64,000 nucleotides of DNA from Dendrophyllia cribrosa (GCA_024195265.1 JAJLRJ010000001.1:54499702-54563701); one strand, 5' to 3'. Counted from the stretch's first letter, positions 10,461 through 20,583 are shown. Made by a program: numbers and translations. The notes: generated from the letters alone by a model not told the origin.

Positions 10461-12584
10461 TTGAAATTAGCTCTATGCGTCGTGTGTAGTTTGGTAGGAG
10501 GAAAAGCGCGAAGCCAAGTGACATGTTTTGATACCGGGAGGTACGTGTTAAGGGAAGTTGGTATGCTGGACGAAAATTACGAAATGGAAGCTTCAACAAA
10601 TGTCATGGTCAATTCTCCTCAGTTTAGTAGGGTTTTGGAGCAAATGAATATTGTCGAATCAAAGGTTAACAACGGAATGAATGGGAAAGCAAGATTGCGG
10701 AATTCAACACCATCGATTCAAGTTACATGTTTTGATGACGATGCATATAACGAAAACATGCTGAAAAGGTTAGAAAATCCAGCTTGGTCAGAAGCGAATG
10801 AAGATTCTACAGCAAAATGTGAAGCGGAAAATTCAGCGGACAAAGAAAACGTAGACAATGAAGGAGAAAGTGTTTATTCTGGTAATACTGGCAGCAATGA
10901 AGTAGCGTATAACAGAAACTCCACATCATCTCGGGAAGAAAACGCAGCTGTGAAAAGCAACAACCAAACTGGAAAGAGAAGTCAACATTCAAGTAAAGGA
11001 GACGCAGTTTCTTCGCAAGCTCCAAAAGAAAAGATTGCTTCAACAAAGGTTGAAATCAACTACGTACAAACAAAGGATGGAAATTTAAATAAAGAAAGCA
11101 CATTTGAGGAACTTAAGACTTCTGTACCAAGGACTGCAAGAAGGCCGTCTTTGAACTCATCGACAAGCAATTTGCAGCGTTCAGATGTGATACCAAGTCC
11201 TTCTCCACGGCGACGGAGATATACTGTATGTACAGTGTCTAGTGAAAATAACATTTGCAATGACCCTCGGAATAGTTCATTACACAACATTCAAAAGACT
11301 TCTGCCCGAGGCAATTGTATACAATTAAGCAATCGCTCAGTATCAAGCGAAAGAAAGCATTCGTCTGAAATCATGGTCACTAAAAAGAGATCAGAAAGAA
11401 TCGATTTGTCCTTTAAAATTGACCCAACGACAAATTCTCCACAATCGAACAAAGCTAAGAGAGGATCACAAACTTTCGAAGAGCCAACTCAAGTTGAAAA
11501 GAACAGTGGAGATATGTCGCCTGACGAAGTTTTCCGAACATTGGACGATGATTACCGATCTGACTACGATGGATCGTCGGCTATCGTTGGATCCTCGACG
11601 AAGACACCAAGAGAGGCCTTCCAACTAAAAGAGTCAATTAAATCACGCAAATTCTCTGAGAATAGTTTATCTATTCTGAAGGATGCCAGTGTTACCGCGA
11701 ACACTGACAATCGTAACGCAAGCAGAAGTCCTTCTCCTGCAAGACGAATTTCCACATCGACGATAGAAGATGTAAATTCAGCATCATTGGCCGCAAAAGA
11801 GAACTCACGATTCAGATCTAAGACAGACATGGAAATAAAACAGCGATTAAATCTCGCTTCCCCTCCACAAACGCGTAAACGTAGCTCTCCCAAACCACCA
11901 CCAGGCGAAAAGCCAGCCCAGTTGGGCGTCAGAATAGGCCGTTATTTGAGCAAGTCCGAAACGGATCTTCGCAAGCTTGCACCTGAGGAAGAGAATGCGG
12001 AAGTAGGCAGACGGGATGGTGCGTCAACTCCACCACGCATGCGTAGAGTGAGTTCCTCTCTTGGTATCAGCGGTAGCCCGTCTTTGAGCAGGTCCGAAAC
12101 TGATGTTCGCAAGCTTGTGTCTGAGGAAGAGACAGAACAAAGAAGAAACAGCCTCTCATCTCAATCCCCACGCATGCCCCGCCGAGCTAGCACTTCTCGA
12201 CCGCAGTCACCTTCAACCGTTGGCACAGCCTCTAGCCCACTGACTCCTCGACAGGAACGCAAAATATATCTAGCAGCCGCCAAGTCAGCCGCGCGTCTGC
12301 CAGCAAGGGCTAAGAGCAGAAATGACTTACAAGCTTCATCACAGAAGATTATTGATCAGGCAGAGAAAGAACTGGACAAATTCAGTGAACGTTTGCCGCA
12401 TATCTCGATGGAACAGGTAATGAAAACCTGGCAGACAGATCGCAGACACTGGAATATGGTGTCAACTGTTGTTAACCCGTACGAAGAAGGAAATGGATGT
12501 AAGACAAATATGAAAGTGGTTAAGGACTGTAGGTACATACGAGAATCGGTGGTGGCGACTAAGAAGAAAAAACACTCACACTAA
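10461..12584 (+). CDS. Uncharacterised disordered repeat-containing protein, motif family member 2
   Basis: Open frame of about 707 codons ending in TAA at 12582-12584. The frame is open from 10431, but the codon at 10461 is TTG and the first in-frame ATG is 10563. QVTCFD occurs twice, once before that ATG and once ~70 residues later, so an upstream exon probably supplies the start. Most of the protein is low-complexity Ser/Lys/Glu/Asn. Around 11944-12135 a repeat of the form LS-[KR]-SETD-[LV]-RKL-x-x-EEE occurs twice, followed each time by a PPRMRR/SPRMPRR stretch. The C-terminus has LPHISMEQVMKTW (12393-12431) and CRYIR (12528-12542), shared with the 19306 gene, then a Lys-rich tail. No domain of known function is seen. 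A poly(A) signal follows at 12661. Confidence 0.75.
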   Translation: MKLALCVVCSLVGGKARSQVTCFDTGRYVLREVGMLDENYEMEASTNVMVNSPQFSRVLEQMNIVESKVNNGMNGKARLRNSTPSIQVTCFDDDAYNENMLKRLENPAWSEANEDSTAKCEAENSADKENVDNEGESVYSGNTGSNEVAYNRNSTSSREENAAVKSNNQTGKRSQHSSKGDAVSSQAPKEKIASTKVEINYVQTKDGNLNKESTFEELKTSVPRTARRPSLNSSTSNLQRSDVIPSPSPRRRRYTVCTVSSENNICNDPRNSSLHNIQKTSARGNCIQLSNRSVSSERKHSSEIMVTKKRSERIDLSFKIDPTTNSPQSNKAKRGSQTFEEPTQVEKNSGDMSPDEVFRTLDDDYRSDYDGSSAIVGSSTKTPREAFQLKESIKSRKFSENSLSILKDASVTANTDNRNASRSPSPARRISTSTIEDVNSASLAAKENSRFRSKTDMEIKQRLNLASPPQTRKRSSPKPPPGEKPAQLGVRIGRYLSKSETDLRKLAPEEENAEVGRRDGASTPPRMRRVSSSLGISGSPSLSRSETDVRKLVSEEETEQRRNSLSSQSPRMPRRASTSRPQSPSTVGTASSPLTPRQERKIYLAAAKSAARLPARAKSRNDLQASSQKIIDQAEKELDKFSERLPHISMEQVMKTWQTDRRHWNMVSTVVNPYEEGNGCKTNMKVVKDCRYIRESVVATKKKKHSH

Positions 12585-12660
12585 AGTGCAAAATCATTAA
12601 ATTTCTTTGGAAAGAAAAAAAGGAAAAAGAAAATAGAAAGGGAAAGGAAGACAGAAATGA

Positions 12661-12666
12661 AATAAA
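12661..12666 (+). terminator. Candidate polyadenylation signal
   Basis: AATAAA 76 bp after the stop codon of the 10461-12584 frame; the only canonical hexamer close behind it. Confidence 0.4.
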
Positions 12667-12681
12667 TAGAAGAGGGGGTGA

Positions 12682-12707
12682 GGGGGGGGGGGGGGGGGGG
12701 GGGGGGG
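12682..12707. repeat. Poly-G tract
   Basis: 26 consecutive G, about 100 bp after the preceding gene's stop and just after its poly(A) signal. Confidence 0.85.
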
Positions 12708-13271
12708 ATAAAGGACCGTTCTACTGAATTAACGACGGGTATTAAAATTGAAGCAAACCCATTTTGATTTGAAAGCTCTAATTGTGTTTGTTTTGTATGC
12801 GAAAAGTCTTTCTATTTCTAGGCTTTTAATGTATTGTATTTTAATTAAGGTAACGTAAAATAAGGTAAAGATAGTAAATTCTTGTTTTATGTAAGTAAAG
12901 TCAAGTATAAAAAAAAGTGCAAAAACATATGTATTCATTGGATGGCGTCTATTTAATGTAATAACTCGAAGTTACACTATTGCGGATGAACTATCTCGTC
13001 ACGTGATAAATTAAGTGCGGAACAGAATTGGAGAAAATTTTGTGGCTATGACTGACCGTGACTTCAAGCTGATAGCTTATGAGTGTTGACTGCTGCGAGC
13101 CTATCGACTCACAAAACACTGACTTGTCTATTTAACATTGATAAAAACGATTTTTGGACGGTTCGCTTTAAATCCGCGAAATACTGCGCATGCACCTAGC
13201 ACAGTTTTCCTCCTTGCATTAGACTGCTAGCAGTCCCGCTCTGGATAGTCGATCGGGCGAGTAAATACACC

Positions 13272-13589
13272 TTATTCCAAAATGGCGGACAATTTATTAT
13301 TCTTTTGTATGCATTTCAATTAGCCCTCTTTGCCTCATTTTCGCGTGAAAATTCTGTTGCATTTTCCACATGCTGACGAGGCAACAAGTGCTAATTAACA
13401 TACATATAAAAGAATAATAAATAGACCTTTCCCGCATTCCACTCCAGTGAGCACACACAATGAAACGAGGCCGAGGCTTGGGTGGACAATTTCATACAAA
13501 TCACTGTATTTTGTCCACCCCAGCCTCGAGTTGGTGCCTTTGTTCACAGGAATGCGGGAAAGGTCTATTAACCACCATTTTGGAATAAG
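13272..13589. mobile_element. MITE with nested inverted repeats
   Basis: Outer ends cttattccaaaatgg and ccattttggaataag are inverted. Within them, gacaatttattattcttttgtatg (13289-) is inverted as catacatataaaagaataataaat (13400-), and gacctttcccgcattcc is inverted as ggaatgcgggaaaggtc. Three stacked inverted pairs suggest an element made of nested or successively inserted foldbacks. No coding capacity. Confidence 0.6.
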
Positions 13590-13924
13590 ATGTATGCGCG
13601 ATCGGCGGTTCGAGCGGCCAGCGAGCGAAAGTAATGCGAACCGAGGGGGCTCTGGGGAAGAGGCGGGAAAAGATTAGCTCTCCACCCAGTTCCCCTCGGC
13701 TCGTTCGCTCGCTCCAGTCTTGCAGCTTGTTTTCGTGATCAGCTCGCCCGCTCGATTGACTGAAAAGAGACAGCTGGCAGTCTATCCTTGCATCTTTTCA
13801 ACAATCTCACTCTCAGATCCCGCGCGCGTGTTAGGTCAGAAGAGACTAAGCATAAAGCTTCTTGAGTCTGATCAAAAGGAACACGGCCTGGAAACGAGTT
13901 ACATTCAGGGTCTATGAAACGATT

Positions 13925-14091
13925 GGTCCGATTTATACGGTACAACTTTGTCGCATGCGACACGCTTGAAACATGCTTACGACATCATTTTTTTTACAAC
14001 ACGAATTGCTCCGTTTAAATCAACTCAAGGCATGTCGTAAGCTGCCGTAAGCGTGTCGCATGCAACAAAGTTGTACCGTGTAAATCGGCCC
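13925..14091. mobile_element. Foldback MITE with ~60-bp arms
   Basis: Left arm starts ggtccgatttatacggtaca and includes ttgtcgcatgcgacacgctt. The right arm is its near-perfect inverse, ending tgtaccgtgtaaatcggcc. Only ~45 bp separate the arms, so the RNA or single strand would form a long hairpin. Confidence 0.65.
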
Positions 14092-14895
14092 ATAGACAGC
14101 AGCCACATAAATAATCCGATATAAGATTTTTTTTCTTTTAATTTTTGTTGTTTATCAAAAAAATTTAAATGAAAAGTAGTCTGCGGCACATTTATTTACA
14201 ACAATTGTTTCATTTTTTTTATACCATATTATCATTTATATTTTAAATATGTTGGAAATTTATTCATCAATTTAGTTATTTTAATAGCACTGATAACTCA
14301 GAGCGTTATATGTAATAGCTGGTTAATAGTTAGTTAAACGGCCGCTCAAAAATGGTCGGTGCGGCTGCATGGAAACTGGAGGGAAACACCTTATAAAACT
14401 TTTATAAGTGCCGTGTGGTCATTGTTTCAGAGGTTGAAAACAATAGCTACACTTGTAAACTACAAGTGTAAAAGTTTTATTAAATTGGCCCCAGGTGGCT
14501 ATCGACATGCAGGTGTGATTTTTACGGCTCTATAGCAAGTTATTTAAATGCCGGCGAGAAAACAGTATTTTCTCTGGGTCCGTTTATCGCTCTTTTCGTT
14601 CCTGATATCCAATTAGTAATCGGAAGAGTAACGCGAATTACAAGGACTCTAAAAGTATATATGGACCTCATTCCCTTTACTGTATGTTGACAACAATAAC
14701 TCAAAGTTGCCAGGATTTATAGAAGTGGCTATATTGATTTTTCGAGGAGTCGGAGAAGAGTCTGTTGGCCTGCCTGTGGTCTACGATGAAACTTCACAAT
14801 ACAAGTGGTGTAATAACAGAGTGCATTCTAGCTCTACACGGAGAAGTCCATAATAATCGGTTTGTTATGAGCAAAGAAGACGCGTTTTTTTTTCA

Positions 14896-15624
14896 GAGAA
14901 GTTGCCTGTTCTCAAAGCTAAAGAATCGAAACGTGTAAAGCTCGAAGAAAAGGAAAAACAAGAGAAAATTAAACAGCTTAAATCCGGGGATCCCAAAGAA
15001 ATGACAGTGCTATTATTATGGAAAGTTCTCTTGGAAATGGGTATACCATTCAAATCGAGTGACAAACAAGACAAAGCTGATAGAAAAAGTTGTCGAGGCA
15101 AGATCAACTTTGAATCTTAATCGTGTCGACAATTTGGACGTCGAAGTTGCTCCCACAACCTCAGGGAAAGTTTTGGGGCAGGACAATCCGAGGGCCATTG
15201 CCAACATTCTTTGTACCAATTACAAGCATGAATCCGTTCAACAGTTTCGGCCGCGTATTATGGTCACGGTTTTAGTCGTGGTTATGAACAGTTCACCATC
15301 GACACTCGAAAAAATTGTTTTCAAGATCCCTGTTTTCTGTGATTTTGACCTCAAGAAAAAAAATCATTCTACTAATTAATGTGATCTTTCTGTTGTCAGT
15401 GATGAATGCAAGCCGAAAGTCTGAATATTCATGGACGTTATCCAGATTCTGCTCTCCGCATCGCTGCTAAATGCTCTCGAGGAATAAAAAATTGTAGTGA
15501 TTGTATTTCTACTTTTCCACCTAATCATCCAAATTTTATACGGCATTGTGTCGCAGTGCGAAATTTAATTCCAGCCCTGGTGCAGTCGGCATTTGCTTCT
15601 GGTTCGAAAAGTGTTGCTGCGTAA
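14896..15624 (+). pseudogene. Decayed SAP-like gene or transposon-protein fragment
   Basis: After a good 3' splice-like site (ttttttttcag, ending 14895) a Lys/Glu-rich segment leads into LLWKVLLEMGIPFKSSDKQD, then continues in another frame as TKLIEKVVEAR. Joined across the frame change, this has the helix-turn-helix spacing of a SAP domain (hydrophobic-L-x-x-x-G-[IL]-P-x-x-x-x-K-x-x-L-I-x-x-[IV]). Further open pieces occur at 15059-15379 and 15406-15624 in shifted frames, the latter with CSRGIKNCSDC. The frame breaks suggest a pseudogene or degenerate mobile-element protein. The SAP call rests only on a visual pattern. Confidence 0.35.
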
Positions 15625-15778
15625 CTCTGAGAAGAACACAAAAATAAGTCAAGGCGGGCATCTTCTCTGTCATGTGCAATAATACATCGCAATAATTTGC
15701 CGTTTCTCGAAATAAATTAAAGGTTTACGTGTTCACCGGATCGTCTTCAGACTCTTTACTTTGTATTTTAACTCAAAG

Positions 15779-15991
15779 TTCGATTTCCGAACTCAATCGA
15801 ACCAAATCGAACCATGACCGTTTGATTTTGTTCAATTTAATTCGATTTGGTTCGATTTGGTTCGGGCATCGAACTCACAAAAATATTTTGCGTTCGATTT
15901 CGTTCGATGGCCGAACTGCATCGAACTCTTTCGTTCGATTTCGTTCGATTTCGTTCGATGGGAAGTTTGTTCGATTTCGTTCGATGTGATA
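15779..15991. repeat. Inverted/tandem array of ttcgattt(c/g)gttcga motifs
   Basis: About ten copies of a ~9-10 bp 'gttcgattt' unit occur in both orientations (aatcgaaccaaatcgaacc on the left, ggttcgatttggttcgattt and tttcgttcgatttcgttcg to the right). It is likely a foldback or the subterminal array of a transposon. Any open frames through it are products of the repeat. Confidence 0.6.
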
Positions 15992-16159
15992 CGCCGGGGG
16001 GTGAAGGCTACGGCTTTACAAGCCAAAAGAGAAGTTTACTCAAGCGGGCCGCCCTGTTGAAATGTTGTTTTTCTTTATTTTTATTTTTACTTATTTCAAG
16101 CTGGTTCACTCAGGCGAAATATACAGAAGCACAAGAAATTGATTACATTGGTCAAACAT

Positions 16160-16510
16160 ATGTTATGTAATGTAATGTAAATCTTTATTTAAACACGGAG
16201 AATCATCAGTTAAGTTAATAATTAAAAATTAAAACTTGTACAACTGCTTTACATGATTGCCGTGTGGGAATCCGATATCTCAGATACTTTCTTAATACCC
16301 CGTTTAAACTGCCCAATAGAACAAACGCTTTTTAAATCTTGGGGCAAGTTGTTCCACAAACAGGCCCCGCTGTAGCAAAAACTTCGTTTTAGGTAATTAG
16401 TATTTGGCTTGGGCAGCGAAAGCTTTCCTTCAAGATTTCTTAGGTTATAATCATTAACGTGGCGTTGAGTGCATACTTGCATACTTGCATACTTGTCTTT
16501 TGTACTCTTC
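16160..16510 (-). mobile_element. 5'-truncated non-LTR retrotransposon (LINE) 3' end
   Basis: On the minus strand the frame at 16503-16249 encodes a segment with YNLRNLEGKLSLPKPNTN, then KRSFCYSGACLWNNLPQDLK and an FKRGIKK end. This is the familiar C-terminal tail of CR1/L2/jockey-like reverse transcriptases. It is followed by a short 3' UTR with taaataaagat and ends in a (ttaca)n tail (16160-16185 on the plus strand). The catalytic RT part is missing, as usual for a truncated insertion. On the plus strand, gcatacttgcatacttgcatacttg at 16472-16496 is a short tandem repeat near the truncation point. Confidence 0.8.
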
Positions 16511-17246
16511 AGCTGCGAGAACTGAGTTGGCGAGCCGGCGTCGGGATCTGGTGGAGAAAAGAGTGCGCGAACTTGCGGCGGTGAATGGTTATGTAATGAC
16601 CAGGAACGTCGAAACGCCGGAGCACGGAAAAAAAGTAGACGGAACACCGAAACACGGAAAAAGGTAGACGGAACATTGGGTTGTGGTGGAAAAAGGAATT
16701 AAATGGGACCCGGGACTCCGAGCAGCCCAGAAAATTGTTTCACATTCGTTCTTCGTATTTCTCTTAACAAAAGTACGGGGAAAATAATTTGTAATATCCT
16801 CCTGCTCTGAAGGAAAATAGATCCCGCTTACAGTCTCGTTTTACAAGTGTATCGTGATCACCAATAGTGCAGGCGAATATAGATCAGTATTATATGTCTT
16901 TATTTCGCAATGATAATAGAAATATCTGGTGTAATATTGGATTCCCGAAGATTCCCGTTAACTTCGAATACAGCCGCCTCTCATCGGCGGCCGGGAGTGA
17001 CAAGAGCCGGCGGTATTCGCAGGTTAAGATGCCCGCCAAGCGCTGTGTATTCTTTTTTCACTGCCGCTAGAATAAAAGGAAATACCGCCTTTGTGTGTTT
17101 TGTGGCGCGAACAAAACATTTCCGTCACAATTCCACTGAGCGGGAAACTAAATACGCCACACGTCGGCGACCAGACCGACTGAACTGATGATGCCGCCTA
17201 TTTCAGGAGAGATGTAACACCGCAACAAATTAGTTAATGCCGTATA

Positions 17247-17528
17247 GAGCAGTTTTCAAATGAGTGTGGTAAAACCAAAACCAAAGTAATTACTCTGACC
17301 AATCACAGCAGTCGTAAACAATCCAATGAACCAATCAGAGCTCCGAGCAACTACATGTCGGCGGCGCCAAGCGCGGGAAAACGCGTGCGAGCAAGTCACG
17401 ATTGGTTTTGGCTTTACTTCTGATTGGTCGAGAAAGTGGCGCGAGATTTTTTAACCAATCACAAAGCGTAGCAATGCAAAACCAGAGCAATTGTGTAATT
17501 ACTTTCGATACTCAATTGAAAACTGCTC
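17247..17528. mobile_element. 282-bp TA-flanked MITE, copy 1
   Basis: Ends gagcagttttcaaatgagtgt and actcaattgaaaactgctc are inverted and flanked by TA on both sides. The interior has several accaatca/tgattggt motifs and gccaagcgcgggaaaacgcg. Homologous copies of the same family lie at 52399-52680 (also 282 bp) and 53260-53590. TA duplication points to a Tc1/mariner-type mobiliser. Confidence 0.8.
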
Positions 17529-19130
17529 TATGCTATGTAATCCGTGCCGATCCGAGCTAGAACTGGGCTGTCATTCAATCGTAGAGTAGCAATCAACAGG
17601 GAATCAGACCCAGACAGAATTATCCAAGAAAACAGTAAGTTGTAAATACTTCTATAATTCTATTCACTCTTTTATAAATGCGTCTATCAGCGAGGCCTGA
17701 AATTGCTTGAGTTTATCAGTTTCGGTTTGCGAGCCATAATCTTGGACATTTAAAACAACAATTTTTAGCGATAATACTGCCACAATTGCAAGATATTTCT
17801 ACCACAGCTTACAATTTTGTGATTCTGTCAAGGTAATGCTCCGAGAAGTTCAATTTTGGCGATTCTTGAAATAGTTTATCTTTCTTCGTCAAATTGAGCG
17901 ACTGCGATACTAAATTGTTACGAAATTGTTACATTCCATTTTTTATATGGCCTCAGGTGAACGCGATTCTAACTTTCAAGTCTACGGATAAAATCCTACG
18001 ACAGTTCTTCAGCAGTGTATGCTTTCGTTCGTGTTTCTTGCCTGTTTTGACTTGAAAAACAACTATTTATTTTTGCCACACTTGCATGAAGTACTAAAAA
18101 TATAGAATTACCATAAACTCGATTTGGCAACAACAACAACAAACTATTCTCAAAAGTGTCACGATTCTCAGATACTTTTGCTTGCATTTGAGATGTCAAT
18201 ATAAAGTCGTATTGCCGTTTAAAAACCAGCCTGTGATTGGTTTAAATTTTTCCCGCGGCAATTTATTGGGTTCCTCGCGTACAAAACAAAAATTTAATTT
18301 TTTTTTGGAAGGAATCGAAGGGTAAAAATGTCGATTATTTTGTCAAGTTTGGCAGACAAGCTAATCGGGCTAAGTAGTTTATTTATATACTGTTGCTATT
18401 TTTGTATGATAACGCTATCCGGCCATACGCTTCCTAAAAGGTTCCTAAAAAGAATCTCCAATTTCATTCGTTGAATAAGGAAAAACAAACGTTACCAAAA
18501 TTATTAAACGCAGCCCACTTCTGTTTAAACAATTTTCGATCTACAATGATAAGATAAAACTATATTTGTTTTTATTTACATTCAGTAAAGCCTCGAAATA
18601 CATTTTATTACTGTCATCATTGTTACCAGCCTACGTGTGAAAAGATTTTGTTTAGTCTGTTTTGACAGTAAAAACTCATGCCGGATTTTTCGCTGGAACA
18701 AATTTACATATTCTTGCGAAATGAGTTTTGTTGTGAAGTTTAACCAAATCTTTCACAAAGTGCACAAAATTAAATTTATTTAAACACAAAAAGAGCCGAG
18801 ATAATTTTTTTTCCGCATCTTTCTACGCTTTAGTTCCATTGCTATTAACTCTAACTGGATTATTTTAATTCAATATTCTGGTCAGTAACATATCTTGTAA
18901 GCGTTCTTATCATGATTTCACCCACAAGTATATCAATATTTGTTGATACGTGAATGACGCGCGCTAAGTTTGTTGATATAACATGGGTGTAATTGCTTGC
19001 TTGCTTGCTGTGACCTAAAACGGGCAAACGGAAACATTCGAGAAACGTAACTGCTACAATAATCGAATGTTTAAACCATTAGGTCATACATGTATCCGCT
19101 TAAAATAAACTGAACAACTCCTTTTCACTG
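17529..19130. other. Intergenic, no gene seen
   Basis: AT-rich DNA. The only longer open frame (minus strand, 18199-17996) has no recognisable motif. I see no clear repeat or RNA gene here. Confidence 0.5.
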
Positions 19131-19136
19131 ACTGTG

Positions 19137-19144
19137 TATATAAA
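19137..19144 (+). promoter_or_regulatory. TATA box of the 19306-20583 gene
   Basis: TATATAAA lies 162-169 bp before the ATG. It predicts transcription from about 19168 and an unspliced 5' UTR of ~140 bp. The acceptor-like ttgtttcag at 19281-19289 leaves open an upstream non-coding exon. Confidence 0.45.
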
Positions 19145-19305
19145 TTTCAAAACGCGGGTGGAACAACTAGACTGCGAGATCAAGAGAGAACTGATTTGAC
19201 ATCAAAGTTTAATATTTCTTCCAGCGCGTTGTGTTTGTTTTTAATTTGGGAGATTGCAATCGCGTAAACCGCTTTTATAATTGTTTCAGGACCACTGAAG
19301 ACAAG

Positions 19306-20583
19306 ATGAGCGTGACTTCATATGAGAAAGCGCAAGCCATGATACCTCCATTGATATCTGTAACAACACCGCGGGAAACTAATGAAAAAACAATATTTTT
19401 TCCTTCGAGAGGAAATGTGGCCATAAAAAGACCAGCGGCCCTGTCTGGAGGACACATACAAACCGATATTATAATCTTAAACAATACAACCTCAAAAACT
19501 GTAAACAAAAACAACTCGGCATCTGTTTTGCCTTGCGTGAAACCAGATAATAGGCAATCTGACCCGGGTCACTTCTACATGGATCATTACGCGTTAAACA
19601 AAGAACTGTTAGATTACGATCATCGCAAAAAGCACGTCATCGGAACAACACACAAGGGTCTCGTACGAGGAAACAAGACCCGTGAATGCGAACACGTTTT
19701 ACCGATTTCTGAGAACATGTCTGGTAGTAAAACGCAAGCAAAGAAAGTAAAAATAGCGACTGGGTCTTCAAGGGGCCGAGGTCAGGATGGAAAGCAGTTG
19801 ATTTCGACAGCAACCGATAAAAAAGCCACGGGTGTTACTTCAGGACATGATACGAGCCCGAGCAAGTTGTCTCGAGTTGAAGATCCGCGTTCAGCAAAGT
19901 TCACCCCAAAGGATGGACTTTCGAGAAATTCTATCAACGTAAAAGGAATTGCTAAACCAGCGGCTGTAAAAACAGAGAGCAAAAACTCGAAGCCTGATTC
20001 CCTAGTGCCTCAAGTTAAACACACGCTTTTGCATCCAAAACACAGCGGAGGTCGTAAAGAACATATTAGCCGAGTTTCACCCGGATCGTTAGAACAAATA
20101 ACTGAAGAATCTTCTACGAAGGATGCGAGAAGAGGTATGAATCACAGTGTAAGTCCGAAACCTAAAGGGCTTGGAATTGAGAGAAAGGCGAAAACTCCAA
20201 GCAGTGGTACGCCGAGAGCGTCTCCCGCCTCACGCTCCAGGAAAAACGACGACTCGCGAGATCAAAGTTTAGAGGATCGAGTTCAAGAATTAGAACTGCC
20301 TAAAGTGACTATGAATGAAGTACTACAATCATGGAATATCGGACCGACGAGAAACAGATCGTCAAGCCTCGCGGGAAAAGACCCAATGGAATTTTTACGA
20401 TCAAAAGGGCGCTCGAATTCGGACCCGAAACAAAGAACGACAACAGTCGAAGAACTCAGAAGATGTCGATATTTACGCACAGGCGGAAAAGAAGATCAAG
20501 AGCTCAGACACGGTAGAGTTTGTTCGTGTAATTCATGTGAACATGGACAAGGGTTAAAGAGCACGCCATACTTAAATTCTTAG
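19306..20583 (+). CDS. Uncharacterised disordered basic protein, motif family member 3
   Basis: ATG 19306 to TAG 20581-20583, 425 codons. The frame is open further 5', but upstream codons lack an ATG and follow a splice-like site, so the ATG starting MSVTSYEKAQAM is chosen. The protein is Lys/Ser/Arg/Thr-rich with no signal peptide, membrane segment or known domain. Near the C-terminus LPKVTMNEVLQSW (20296-20334) matches LPHISMEQVMKTW of the 10461 gene. VEELRRCRYLRT (CRYLR at 20464-20478) matches all three plus-strand relatives. NRSSSLAG and GRSNSDP lie between the two motifs. A Cys-rich tail (CSCNSC) is unique to this member. It appears to be a single coding exon with its own TATA box and poly(A) signal. 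Confidence 0.78.
   Translation: MSVTSYEKAQAMIPPLISVTTPRETNEKTIFFPSRGNVAIKRPAALSGGHIQTDIIILNNTTSKTVNKNNSASVLPCVKPDNRQSDPGHFYMDHYALNKELLDYDHRKKHVIGTTHKGLVRGNKTRECEHVLPISENMSGSKTQAKKVKIATGSSRGRGQDGKQLISTATDKKATGVTSGHDTSPSKLSRVEDPRSAKFTPKDGLSRNSINVKGIAKPAAVKTESKNSKPDSLVPQVKHTLLHPKHSGGRKEHISRVSPGSLEQITEESSTKDARRGMNHSVSPKPKGLGIERKAKTPSSGTPRASPASRSRKNDDSRDQSLEDRVQELELPKVTMNEVLQSWNIGPTRNRSSSLAGKDPMEFLRSKGRSNSDPKQRTTTVEELRRCRYLRTGGKEDQELRHGRVCSCNSCEHGQGLKSTPYLNS

Noticed and set aside
15729..16060. Several overlapping short open frames
   Set aside because: All run through the gttcgattt array in different frames; products of the repeat, not genes.
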